From: Blakeslea trispora
Lineage: Eukaryota; Mucoromycota; Mucoromycetes; Mucorales; Choanephoraceae
Direction: 5' to 3'
Assembly (NCBI GenBank): GCA_025331445.1
Contig: JAIWNE010000049.1
Location: 163,084-227,083 of the forward strand
Length of the DNA stretch: 64,000 nt
Of this stretch, positions 26,184 to 37,833 are shown one piece after another; position 1 is the first letter of the stretch; the number at the start of each line of letters is the position of its first letter. Under the pieces are notes generated by a model that was not told the origin of the DNA, searched no databases, and saw only the letters and a program-made list of their open reading frames with translations. Both the position numbers and the translations under genes were made by a program.

Positions 26184-28737
26184 ATGATAGACACATACAA
26201 CGATGATAACGTATTAACAGAGCCATATGTTACAACAAAAGAGGACGAAACTCTATATTTTCCATTGTTGTCTGATCATGCTAGTCCAAGCCGAAGTAGT
26301 CTCACAACAATAGAAACGTCTAGTACAGCGAACTCCAAAAGCTTGTATGAGTCCGCAAAAGAGGAGAATCAAAAGCTATTTGATCGACTCAGAGAAGAGA
26401 ATGCAAAGCTGCCACCTCAAGTAAGATTTTCTATGACAGTATCATCTACCAAGCACTTAGTTCTCCCTTTGCTTTCTTTTTTTTTCTTTCTTGTTTTCAC
26501 AGGATTCCACAGCTTTTATCCTTGCGCTAATTGAACGACAAAACATTCTACTGGAAAGAGATCCCAAATCAATTTATATCCATTCCAACAAATTGAAAGC
26601 AAACTTCTCCACTGTTCAGAATCTAGTCCATGGAAATGTGGATGGTGTAGAAGAAGAGATTGATTGGGGATTTTGGGAAGCAGTCATTGAAGACTCAGAT
26701 CAGGTTGCTTTGAAACTACCTCACTTATTGTCACTAAAGCTAAAGTCAGGCATTCCCTCAAAAGTAAGAGGACTGATGTGGCAGGCAATGTCAAAATCAG
26801 CCTCATTGCATTTAGAAACAGTTTACAAACAGCTCTGCAATGAGCGATCACCACATGAAAGGATCATTCAACGAGACCTATCCAGAACGTTTCCACGTAT
26901 CGATATGTTTAAGCAAGAAGATGGACAAGGTCAAAATTCTCTAAAGCACATTTTGGAAGCATATAGCTTGTACGATACAGAAGTTGGATATTGTCAGGGC
27001 TTAGCTTTTTTAGTAGGCCCTCTTTTGATGAATGTAGTGTATTGCTTTTTTTTTTTTGTGAACTTGAATATAAAACTATCATAGAATATCACTTAACCTT
27101 TTTCTGTATTTAGATGCCTGAAGAACAGTCTTTCTGTGTATTTGTGAGGTATAGTTGCTCATAACTGCTTGTCTCCCCCTTTTAATTGACAAAAGAAATG
27201 AATGCATGGTGGGGGCATTGGAATACTTAGGCTGATGGAGACATACGAAATGAGAACCATGTTTACTCTGAACATGGAGGGCTTGCAAGTTCGACTCTAT
27301 CAATTTCACAGCTTGCTAAAAGAAATTCTGCCAGACGTTGCAAACCATTTTGACAATCTAAATGTGCATCCTGCTATGTATGCTTCACAATGGTTCTTGA
27401 CGCTATTTGCATATGCTTTTCCCATGTCTCTTGTAGAACGAATATACGATATTATATTTGCAGAGGGTGCTGCCGAAACGATCATGAGGGTATCCATTGC
27501 AATGCTGAAGCGCTCACAACAAATTCTTCTCAATGAAGTACCTGCTGAATTTGAGCATATTCTGGACTTTGTCACATCCCAGAGAGTATGCGATCTGTAT
27601 GCCAATGATTATAGTCAAGTCATCCATGACGCTATGGGCCTTTCAGGCATTATTACTCGAGAAAAAATGAATATGCTTGGTAATGAATATAGCCTCAAGG
27701 TAGATGACGAACAAGTAATTATTGCACCACGTCGCTTTAGTTTTTGGAAAAGAAAAAGACAACCGGAACTGTCAAGGCATAATAAATATTTGAACAATAC
27801 ACATGCATCGACCAGCAATACATTAAAGCCAAAACCACAAGAGCCGAAAGTAAGGCAGGCATCATTCTTTAAGAAACGTTGGTCTTCCGCTTCATCAGCC
27901 AAAGATCTACCTTTTGTTCAAAAGGGAATACCTAGTGAAAAGAATTCAGAAGCCGAGAGCCTGGAAGACAAGCTCAAACAGACTCTATGCGAGCTTGAAA
28001 GCCTTAGAACAAAGCATCAACAGATACTGACCGAATTGAATGAAGCACGCTGTGATAATGAAGACCTTGTATGTGAAAGGGATGCTCTCAAATTGACTAT
28101 TACAGAATTAGAGCGTTGTAGACAAATGTCTTTTCGCTGCAATGACTCAGTTGTATTTTCGGCCACTTCATTCAGCAACCTTGAAGTAGCAAACAATGAT
28201 AGCGCGCTTCAAATTAATCAAAACCAAACCAAAGATGAATGTACTTTTGCTGACATAGAAGACAGTCGAAGCTTGCGTTCGCATATGATTTACGGCGAAG
28301 AAGAAAAACTGGCTCTAGAACAACAATGTAAAAAACTATTAGAAGATCTGAATTGTGTCAGATCAAAGCTGAATATGACACATGAAGCACAAATAGCTCT
28401 GTCAGCAGAACTAGTAGCAGTAAAAATTCAAGCAGAAGAAACGAAAATAGAAAACGCCAACACAATCACCGAAAACTTGCAGCTAAAGCATAAATTGGCA
28501 CAGGCTGAGGGTGCAAATGTATGGCTGAAAGAGGATGGGGAAATAACTGCCTATAGAAGACACAGTACGACAAGCCTATTGCCTTCTGCTACAAATGCTC
28601 AACGGTTATATCAATTAGAGACCTCTCTAAAAGCATCCGGACTACGTATTACTGAATATGAATCCTATCATAGCAATAGCAAAAAGAAACTCACTATTTA
28701 TGATCGTGTTCTACATGCTTTCGCACGATCAACTTGA
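26184..28737 (+). CDS. GYP5: TBC-domain RabGAP, Gyp5-like
   Basis: Four exons: 26184-26420, 26503-27033, 27114-27148 (35 nt) and 27231-28737, giving 769 aa. The TBC domain shows both catalytic fingers: the arginine finger in IIQRDLSRTFP and the glutamine finger in VGYCQGLAFL. Other family blocks are IDWGFWEAVIED, SGIPSKVRGLMWQAMSKS, LMETYEMRTMFTLNMEGLQ and HPAMYASQWFLTLFAY. The C-terminal third is a long coiled coil. Gyp5 and its relatives stimulate GTP hydrolysis by Rab GTPases in ER-to-Golgi and exocytic traffic; the target Rab here is unknown. The start is the first ATG in the open frame. The open frame extends about 65 nt further upstream to a possible acceptor, so a few extra N-terminal residues may exist. 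Confidence 0.9.
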
Positions 28738-28902
28738 TTTGTTTTTTTTTTTTGGTATTATGCAGCAAAAAAATAAATAAATTGCATGAATAAGTGCTGT
28801 ATCTTTATTTTCAGGTGACACAAAAGAGGGTGGAAAACACCTTAGATAATCATCAATTCTTGATTAATTTCTGTACACAAGTCTCTTTATTTCTTTAGTC
28901 AT

Positions 28903-29532
28903 ATGAATACTGGTAGTAAGCGTCTTTCTCTGATCGCAAGCCACTTGTCTTCTAGCACAAAACACTCGCTCTCAACTAGTACAGCCACTGCCTCTCTAAA
29001 GAAAGAGACATTTCGAAGCAAGGACGATTACAAGTACTTTCTTGACATCCAGACAAGGTAACGAAAAGAAAAATGTGTTCTACCTTTCGACTAACTCCAC
29101 CTTTTTTTGTTTTGTTTTTCTTTTTTGTTTATGAAAAAAAAAAGGTGGTCTGACGCAGACGTCTATGGTCATCTCAACAACTCCATTTACTATCACTATT
29201 TCGATACGATTATAAACGAATATCTTATTAAGCATTGTGGATTAGAGCCAGCTAACGTTGGACAAGGCACTACAAAGCCTATTGGACTCGTAGTTGCTAG
29301 TCAAGCAAACTTCTACGCTTCAGCAAACTATCCTAGTGTTATACATGCTGGCCTCCGAATCACAAAGATTGGAAGATCTAGCGTTACATACCGCGTCGGT
29401 ATATTTGAAGCAGAAAACACAATGGCTTGTGTTGTTGGTGGCTTCACTCATGTCTTTGTCGATCCAGAAAACAGAAGGCCTATTCAAAGCTTGCCAAAGG
29501 TATTCCAAGAAGGAATGGAAAAACTCTTGTAG
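28903..29532 (+). CDS. Hot-dog fold acyl-CoA thioesterase, probably mitochondrial
   Basis: Two exons, 28903-29057 and 29145-29532, giving 180 aa. The 4HBT core is evident: RWSDADVYGHLNNSIYYHYF, with the catalytic Asp of the WSDxDxxGHxNN motif, then a long helix and the strands around VVASQANFYASANYP and GRSSVTYRVGIFE. The first 35 residues are rich in Ser, Thr, Lys and Arg without acidic residues, which resembles a mitochondrial presequence. The fold cleaves acyl-CoA thioesters; the substrate cannot be read from sequence. It follows the RabGAP on the same strand after about 165 nt. Confidence 0.87.
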
Positions 29533-32500
29533 AAACTATAGCAATCAAATAAACTCAATAAGAATAGTAGCAAAAGAACCCATAAAGGCTCACAACCAAG
29601 TCAACTTTTGGCTGTAAAGCTGTTGTATAAAAGGTCGCTTCACATTAAAATAAGGAAACTCCGGCTTTTGCTTTCAAAGACATTTCGATGTCAAGTCGGC
29701 ATTCGCGTTAGGTAGCTTAAAAATGGACTTGGAACTATGAGCATAACGGCAATTTAAACATTTAATTTTTTTTAATAGGTTGTTATTAACTGAAGGTATC
29801 TAGTAAGAATTTCACCATCAAAAGAATTAAAGTTTCAAATTGGTCTCGAATTATTAAAACAAGGGAGCTTTTGGTCCAACTTTACTCGAGCTAATAACCC
29901 AGCCTGAGTAACTTGAGTGGAATTTCAAACCACCATGAAAGGGCAAACTGAATTATTTCGAAATTCCGAATTTATTCACAGTTGTGTGTGCCTGGCTCGT
30001 GCTTTTATATCTCTGGTTTATATAAGCTTTAGAATTTGTCAGGATCTCAGGAAAAAAAAAAGAGGCTAACTGGCCTCATTTTTTTTTCCTTTTGAGAAGA
30101 ATCACAATGTATTAGCTTCAAGCGTAAACTGCAAATTTAAAAACAAGTTTGGTTCCTTTTTTTTTTTTACTATAACAGATAAAGCGGTTTTTATACAAGC
30201 TTACAAGACTAACAGCTCCAAGAATTAAGCTCTTTCTTTTCGATCTTCGTGCAACCTATAGTATCATTGAGATTCATTCACCCATTTGGCATTTTTGTAG
30301 AGCCGTCTTTTTAAAAGTGTTATCTAGTATTTTATGCAAGCGTTTGTAAAGGGAAATGATTCGGGGCTTGACACAAGTGAGAACGACGGATGCTATTTCC
30401 TATTTCCTTTATGTAACCATATATACTACAAACTCAACAAAACACTAATAAGCTGCCTTCATGCATATGCGCCGAGACTCTGCTGTTCTGTTTTTCTTTT
30501 CTTTGAAAGCAAAGGCTGCTCTCCTTTTACATTGAAAAGCCGGTAGTTTTGAAGCCTTTTTTTTTTTGCAAGAGACTATTCATGTTCATCAAGGCTTAAG
30601 GTGTCGTGCTTGTTATGAAACAAGTTTTTGTCAATTGTTTGGTGGGCTTACTAATGATACTTGAAGAAGCCAGGTAACTACATAAAAAAGATCAAGTTCC
30701 TCCGATTAGCAATAAGAAGCAATTTTAGATCCAAACAAAATTGCTATCAAGAGCAGACAATTGTAGTATATAGATGCAACATATTAAATATCCTGGTCTT
30801 TCATAAAATATAGAAAGTATGAAACTGTCAATAAACATTTGCATAACTTTGACATTTATGTTCAGCTAATATATGAATTGATTATAAATTATGTTTCAAT
30901 CATTTAGAAGGCAGCTTAGAGTGTATAATAAGTACAAGAAGCTTAGAACTCGTTCTCATTTCAAAGTGCGAATTGAAAACGCTTTCTTCTGTCAAAATAG
31001 AGCTCCTTTTCCGGAAATAGATGGCACTTGAATTTTTTTTTTAGATGGCGCTAATAAAGAATCCATATTGCGCAGACAAGAAGACAGAAAAGATAACGCC
31101 TTTGGTTAATATGGGAGCGGGCCAGTTGACGTGGAGGTTGACAACGAACAGTTTCCGCTTGAGAACATTACCAACTTTGACGCCTACATGGACTTGAAGC
31201 CACCTGAGAAATCAGAGAAGATGAAGGCTGTCAAAACTGATTGTCGCTGATCAAGATAATAGTCAGCGTCAACACACTAGACCTAGTGCTGAAAAAAGGA
31301 GCGCTTTTTCCACTTAGTCTACAACAAAGGCTATAAAGTTCCCGAAGCTGCAAAAGAGCTAAACATACCTAAGTATACCGCTCACTGTTAGTTCAAGAAG
31401 GAGGGAGACACGGCTAAAAGAAATCAACAAGCTGAGCTAGCTTAAGAAGAAAAAGGCTGGATAACCAGCGCAAATTGATTGATGAAGCTGAATACTTATA
31501 AGTCTCTCTAGAAGATTGTTAAAAGGAGTTGCTCACAACATCTTTTTTGTGTGTGCGTGAATTCAAATCAGCTTTCTTTTCTGCATATTGGAGGTATCTA
31601 TTGAGATTTGCTCATTTGTTCTGGAGTTCACTCCAAAAGCTTTTAAAAAGTTAAGAAGAGATGCTCGTTGCTTGACTCCTTTGGAGTTCTTTGATGATGT
31701 ATTGATCCAGTTCCTAAATATTAAGAAGGTAGTTTTCGGAAACTACTACGGGCGTGTCGCTCTGACGTGCCTTTTTTCGCAATTTCGATAGAAATGGTGT
31801 ATGAACCCCAAATATTTTGTATTCAGATGGTAGGTTTTGAGATTCCTTACCTGTATGTCATAAACCAGAGCTTCCAATAGGCAATGATTCTTTTGCTCTT
31901 CTTGATTCAATTCCCATACCTCACTGCTATTCAAATATTAAATAAAGAGATAATAGATTCAAGCTAGTTTGTTATAAACTGCAGCCGTTTACTTATGATT
32001 TAAAGAATATATTTGTGAATATTGAATGCTTTGAATGAGTCTAATAAATAAAAAACGTAGGAGAATCTAATAGTTGCTGATTGGTAGTCATTAGCTTTGT
32101 TTGCTTAAATGAAATACCTATTTGAATGACAAACGATGCTTCCAGAAGGTTTTTAATGTATCGCTTTTGTCTAAGTATTTCATAGCTACAGGATGAAATG
32201 CATTGACTATGGGCTAAATGGGCTCAATTGATCTTATCATGTTCAGGCTAACCTAATAGTTACTGCTATATGTTAAAGTATCAAAGGCAAAGGCTTACCA
32301 TCTACTTTGAACAGTGTATCATTGCATCAAGACAAAATAGGAAGGAATACACAGAAATCATTAGCACTATATACAGTAATTTAGTACACCAAAAAGTACA
32401 TGAAGCAGCCTAGGCACACTCAGGGACACTGTGCCAATGAGATTTGTCGATAAAAAGCAAGTCTTAGCACTATCTACTTTTTCTGTAACGCCAAAGTAGA

Positions 32501-34055
32501 TTCTTTTCTTTATCATAAGCACAACCAACAGTATGAGCTATACAAAAAGACCAACGATTGAGTCAAACACAAATACATATAAATGTTATATGGCTGTTTG
32601 TATAACATTGACTTGCATGTTTTTGCTGATACGAGAGCACCAACATATCATCCTGTTCTCTTTCTTTATCGCAGAACAATGGACAGTAGTCACTGTAAAT
32701 GATATATGCTAATCTCTTTCTTTTTTTCAAGCCAAGAATGGAAATTTGATATGTTTGTATTGCCAAGCACAGAATCAAGTCGCCATTGATATAAAACAAG
32801 GCCCAGACTGGTCTACACAAAGAATAAACAAACAATCAATCTAGCAGCCAATGAGGACATTTGTCAGTAATGTGGTTAATCTACTTTATAAAAACAAAAC
32901 AAAAGTAGTTTTTCCCTCTTTTTCTTTTCTCTGATTATTATAAACATGAATGCTATACAAACAAAGGTAACAAAGCTGTTCTTGAGATTATGAGATATTT
33001 GCTAATGATTGCTTAGATCAATATATTAGAAGCCTCTTGCTATCTATGTTATTACTTTTATTATTCATATGTATGAAACACCGTATCCTTTAATTGGATC
33101 AGATTACATAGAAGCTGAGACGCTATGGTATTGTTCTTCTGTGTATCTGGATCTAATAACATGTATAAATGATCTTGAGAAAATGAGGTCAGAAAGGGAG
33201 AGGAGGATGGGCCATCATATTTCTTACTTTGTATTCTTATGTCTAAGTTAGCAATTAGCGCAATCTAAAAAAAAAAATTCAAATGCAATCTTTTTCTCTT
33301 AGAGTGCAATCTATTTCCGGAAAAAGGTGTAGTTTATCAAGCTAAACAAGCTTATTTTTTTTTTGTTATTGACAAAGGTATACGATATAATGAGAAAATT
33401 CATTTTTTTTTAAGTATAACTATTGATGAGACAAATACTTGCGTTCTTTGCAATTTCAATAATTAATTCTTTTTTCTTTTTTTAGCTCAAAAGGGACATT
33501 CGCAATGCAAAATGAAAATAGTGTATTAAGGTACAAATCATAAAAAAATTTATTATACAATTTGACTGAGAATAAAGCAAGAATCACGCTGTCTATCTCA
33601 GTTTCACCAGCTCAACCACTTGAAAATGTAATGGAATATAACCGACAATCTGATTAATATGTAACGCAAAATAGCTTGATCAGCTGTAATAAAAGCTTTG
33701 TCAGAATAATTAGCTTGTGCTTGTGTTCTTAATATGAGTATGACAGTACCTTAACAACAGAAAGAAAGATTGCCAATATGAGAGTATCTCTCGGCTCGAT
33801 CAACAAACTAGTACTATTATTATGAGTACCTAGTACAACATATAGTCTTTGAAAGCTTTAATTCTATAGTCAGGTTAGGTAAAAGAAGGTGATAGGTACT
33901 GAAAACCTCATGTCCCCTACTCTAGTAAGCTCCGACTCTTTGAAACATTTTGACATGTGTAACAACGGAACCAAATAAACTCTTTAAAACGACCCTTTTT
34001 ATTCTCCCTTCCTCTTCTTTTTTTTTCTTTTTAAAATTTATATCTTGCACATAAT
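29533..34055. other. Gene-poor region, 4.5 kb
   Basis: No intact gene was found. The stretch is A/T-rich with many stops in all frames. It contains a decayed transposase (listed separately at 31111-31437). The rest shows only short frames and poly-T and poly-A tracts, with no tRNA-like cloverleaf or terminal repeats recognised. Confidence 0.5.
31111..31437 (+). pseudogene. Decayed transposase N-terminal region (helix-turn-helix type)
   Basis: Coding-like sequence in two frames broken by stops. The first piece (to TGA at 31247) reads VDNEQFPLENITNFDAYMDL and is acidic and charged. The second, from about 31303, reads FFHLVYNKGYKVPEAAKELN followed by IPKYTAHC, then a TAG stop where a Trp is expected, then FKKEGDTAKRNQQAELA and a stop. 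The pattern YxxGY-x-V-x-x-A-A-x-x-L-x-I-x-x-x-T matches the N-terminal DNA-binding domain of Tc1/mariner- or pogo-type transposases. No catalytic DDE region and no terminal repeats were found nearby, so this is a fossil fragment. Family assignment is by eye. Confidence 0.55.
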
Positions 34056-34658
34056 ATGGAAACTGTTTCTTTTTCAAAGTTCAAAGAATGGTGAGTTTTT
34101 TTTTTTGCTCGAGAGAATCATAGAGAAAAGACAATTAAACACGTTGTATAAGCCTGGATGCTTGGAATAAGAAAAATGAATTAGGAGTACAATGCTTATC
34201 ACAACAAACACCTGGCCAAACTTCTGATGAGCTGAATAAAGTTACTGATGAATGTAAGATTTTTCTTTTCCTAAGCCCTAATTCAGGTGGCACTAACACA
34301 TATATGTAGTAAAACAAGTTTTAAACACTATGCTTGAAGAATATACCACAATTGTCAAACAATCAGGCTTTGAAGAAACATTAAGTAGTGAATCTACAGA
34401 TATACCCAACGAAATTACTCTGCTAAGAAGCTGTCTCGACATGTATGACCAAGAATTCATGGTGAAGGTAAGATATATCCATAAGCTGATATAGATCGGT
34501 GTGGCTCAAAAAAATCTCTTTTTCAGGAATGCATTAAGGGCATTGCAAACAATCAAGGTTTTGCAACACAACAACATCTGTCTGGTTCTATTGCACTGTG
34601 GAAATCTGAATCGTATCTGGATGATGAAATCCAACTTCAAATAAAGCAGCTTAAATAA
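34056..34658 (+). CDS. Small protein with two spaced cysteine pairs, function unknown
   Basis: Four exons: 34056-34090, 34153-34253, 34310-34467 and 34527-34658, giving 141 aa. Junctions are GT-AG and frame is kept. The sequence is acidic, mostly helical in character and has no membrane segment. Cysteines sit as C12-x13-C26 and C87-x12-C100, each inside a predicted helix (WCLDAWNKKNELGVQC and SCLDMYDQEFMVKEC). I do not recognise the family. Paired cysteines in helices resemble proteins of the mitochondrial intermembrane space, but the spacings do not match the usual CX9C or CX3C, so this stays a guess. The regular exon structure and clean frame argue for a real gene. It ends 307 nt before the tail-to-tail 3' end of the CCT gene. 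Confidence 0.7.
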
Positions 34659-34965
34659 CTCTTTCATGCTGGTAATGAAAGATCGATTATTGTTTCTTTA
34701 TTATACTTTTCGGCTTTTTCCTATGTATCATTTTGTTTCCAAATCTTTTGTTGAATTTCGTCTTATATCTGGTTGGCTACTGACAGATATACTTGATTCA
34801 CTGCGGATAAGCTTTGTTTTGGCTAGAAACTTGCTCTGTTTTTCTTATATTTTAGGATATACATCTATATGAATGATTCTTTTTGAAAACAAAAATACTT
34901 ACAACAATGATCTCAGCACCAAAAAGACCTGCAAATTCTGTGATGAGATGGTGGCTTTGCTGCTC
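34659..34965. other. Convergent intergenic spacer holding the abandoned 3' end of the CCT gene
   Basis: On the minus strand, directly after the CCT stop (TAG at 34966-34968), the same frame continues as EQQSHHLITEFAGLFGAEII and then meets a good donor, GTAAGT, at about 34902. It matches the conserved end of the CCT membrane-binding region (compare [20 protein letters not shown] in the human enzyme). No later exon could be recognised to the left, where the 3' end of the small cysteine-pair gene lies. Confidence 0.6.
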
Positions 34966-35876
34966 CTATAGCTCCAACTGCCCCATCAAGTTTGCTTTTG
35001 CTTTTTCGATGCTAAGCTGAGTCTTGATTTGTTGCTTTTTCATGAATGATATATTGAGTTCCTTAAATGATACACCACGCTCCAGATTACGTCTCAAGAA
35101 TTTATCATAATCACGAACAATGCGAGTGATTAAGGCTGATGTTGAAATGCCATCGGTACGCTCAGTAGGCAAGAATTGACCTTGAGCTTTGACAAAAGCA
35201 TAAACATCGCCAGATTCAATAGATTGATAGGGCTCTGCGTCATGAGCGACGTAGTCGATTTGGTGCGAATCCAAAAACTCCTGAGTTACCATCCATGGTA
35301 CTGCCTCAATAACTTCGTCAACCCATTTGCAATGCCGGACACTTTCATATCGCTCCGTGTCCTTCATGACTGTTTTGCCTTTTCTTCTGTGGGTCTCCTC
35401 ATCATTGCACACTGAAGAGCAAACCATTTAGTTTTCATATCCGAAAGGAAACATAATCCTAAGTTACCGCCTACTAAAACATATACATTAGGGAATACCT
35501 TTTTAGCTTGCTCAAGTGCTTTAGCATGACCAAAGTGAAACATATCATAAATGCCATCGCAATATATTCTGACAGGCCTATCTGTAGGTGGCTATTTCAA
35601 GAAAGAAAAAAAGTAAGAATGAAAGAATAGAGAAGGTCATTACCATTTTACTTTATTTATTTTGAAGCCATATCTCCGAGATAAAGAATTGAAATCAACA
35701 TCATGCAAAGAGGCCTCAGGATTGGTTTTTTTGTAGCCTGTGATAGGCGCAGGTTTTGAAGTGGAGAGAATAATATCTTGGAAAAATTATATGTCAGAGG
35801 TCGCCTTCAAAAACATTTTAATGCAAGCAAAGAAAATTAGTGCAGTGTATTTACCATCAAACTCTCTCTGCTCCAT
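34966..35876 (-). CDS. PCT1: Choline-phosphate cytidylyltransferase, C-terminally truncated
   Basis: Four exons: 35855-35876, 35652-35776, 35468-35591 and 34966-35411, giving 238 aa. It makes CDP-choline, the rate-limiting step of the Kennedy pathway to phosphatidylcholine. The catalytic domain is complete: [20 protein letters not shown], the HxGH motif in [47 protein letters not shown] and the RTDGISTS signature. The amphipathic membrane-sensing region starts ([20 protein letters not shown]) but is cut by TAG at 34968. The codon stands where the family has Trp (TGG), so one G-to-A change explains it, and family-like sequence continues in the same frame beyond. Typical family members are clearly longer. 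The enzyme may be active but with altered lipid regulation, or the locus may be a second, decaying copy. Confidence 0.85.
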
Positions 35877-36175
35877 ATGTATATAACTTGAAACAAAAAG
35901 TTACGATAGAAAACTCTTACAAATCTAGTGCAATGTGTACTGAATACTAAAAGAAAGAGAGAGAGAAGAAGAAGAAGAAAAGTACACATGAGGCTCTATC
36001 AGACAAAAAAATGCAGACAACACTCGAACACAGTCACGATTGGGATTTGATTTAACACACAAATTGGGGTTCATCTTTAGGGCCTTTTATTAAGATTATG
36101 CAACCATGCTGTATAATTTATGGTAACTTTATATACTTCAAATGTCTTATTTGCATTGACTCAAAGGTTACTAGT
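35877..36175. promoter_or_regulatory. Shared divergent promoter of CCT and GPI3
   Basis: Only 299 nt separate the two divergent start codons. The stretch has a GA-rich run (35949-35983) and A/T-rich sequence; no certain TATA box. GPI3 could also have a short leader exon here. Confidence 0.4.
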
Positions 36176-37833
36176 ATGGTATCCGACTTCTTCTACCCAA
36201 ATATGGGTGGGGTTGAAAGTCACTTGTATGAGTTATCTCAACGCTTGATCCAAAGAGGACATAAAGTATGAGAATATGATATTGATAATGTTCAGCTGAG
36301 AAAAAATAATAATAGAAAGATCAAACATATTAGGTAATCATAGTGACTCATGCATATGGAAACAGAAAAGGTGTTCGCTATTTGACAAATGGATTGAAAG
36401 TGTATTATGTACCGACCAAAGTTATTTACGCAGAAGCCACTCTACCTACTATTTATGGCTTCTTTCCCTTATTCAGGCATATTCTCATTCGTGAGTCGGT
36501 TCAGATCGTGCATGGTCATGGCGCGTTCTCTTCCCTTTGTCATGAGGCCATCTTACATAGTAAGACAATGGGACTGAAAGCAGTTTTCACAGACCACTCC
36601 CTATTTGGGTTTGCTGATGCTTCTTCTATTCTTACCAACAAACTCTTGAAATTCACATTGAGCGACGTTGATCATGCCATCTGTGTTTCTCATACAAGGC
36701 AAGTGGCTGTTGGCAAGTGATAACAAGAACCACATACTGATAGCATCCATAGTAAAGAAAACACTGTGCTTCGAGCGGCATTATCCCCTAGACATGTTTC
36801 TGTAATACCCAATGCTGTTGTCGCTTCTCAATTTCTACCTGATCCAACTGCTCCTGATCCAAATTGGATAACCATCGTTGTCATTAGTCGCCTCGTCTAT
36901 CGCAAAGGCGTCGATCTGCTGGTAGCTATCATACCTCGTATTTGTGACATGTATAAAAACGTTCGATTCATTATTGGTGGAGACGGACCCAAAAGAATCG
37001 ATTTAGAGCAAATGCGCGAGAAACACCTATTGCATGATCGAGTTGAATTGCTGGGGCCTATCAAACATCATGAAGTTCGGAATGTGCTGATCCAGGGCAA
37101 TATATTTCTAAATTGTAGCCTGACTGAAGCTTTTTGTATTGCTATCGTAGAAGCTGCATGTGCAGGGTAAGCGAACTATATAAAATCTGCTGTATTCATG
37201 CGCTCTAATGATACAATATAGCCTTTTCGTGGTAAGTACTAGAGTAGGTGGTGTACCTGAAGTTTTACCTAGTCATATGATAAATTATGCAAGCCCTGAA
37301 GAAGATGGTAAGAAATCTTCATGCTATTTGTAATTGCTTTGATATAAATTAATCTCTTTTTTTGATTCAACAAAGATTTGGTTATAGCTGTATCTAAAGC
37401 CATTCATATGTTTCGTTTTGGTCAGGTTGATCCAAGCAAATTTAATGATCAGCTTAAGGACATGTACAACTGGTCTAATGTGGCTGAACGAACTGAAAAA
37501 GTATATGGGTCTGTTTACCAAACAAAAAACTCTCCTCTAATTGAGCGCTTACGAAGGTATTATGGATGTGGGTTGTATGCTGGCAAGATTTTTTGTATGG
37601 TGATGGCACTGGACTACTTGATATGGAAGTTTCTTGAATGGCTTTTTCCTGTAGACACAATTGAAAAAGCCAGAAACTTTCCATATCAAAAGTACAACAA
37701 CTTTTTTTTACAACACAAACAAAACTATGTCATGCGTCAAGAAAACATTATTCAACAAGTTGTTCAAGAAGTGGATGAAGAGGAAAACTTTTACACTCAG
37801 CAAGCGTTTTTCACCGAACCTTCTCAACTTTGA
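36176..37833 (+). CDS. GPI3: GPI-anchor GlcNAc-transferase catalytic subunit (PIG-A/Gpi3)
   Basis: Five exons: 36176-36265, 36334-36698, 36753-37166, 37222-37307 and 37376-37833, giving 470 aa. It is the catalytic subunit that transfers GlcNAc from UDP-GlcNAc to phosphatidylinositol on the cytosolic ER face, the first GPI-anchor step. Family blocks are [85 protein letters not shown] and the E-x7-E site of GT4 enzymes ([17 protein letters not shown]). A C-terminal hydrophobic segment ([20 protein letters not shown]) anchors it. The second intron (36699-36752) begins with GC instead of GT, in the context AG|GCAAGT. It is required to read the conserved HTSKENT. The length is normal for the family. 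Confidence 0.95.
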
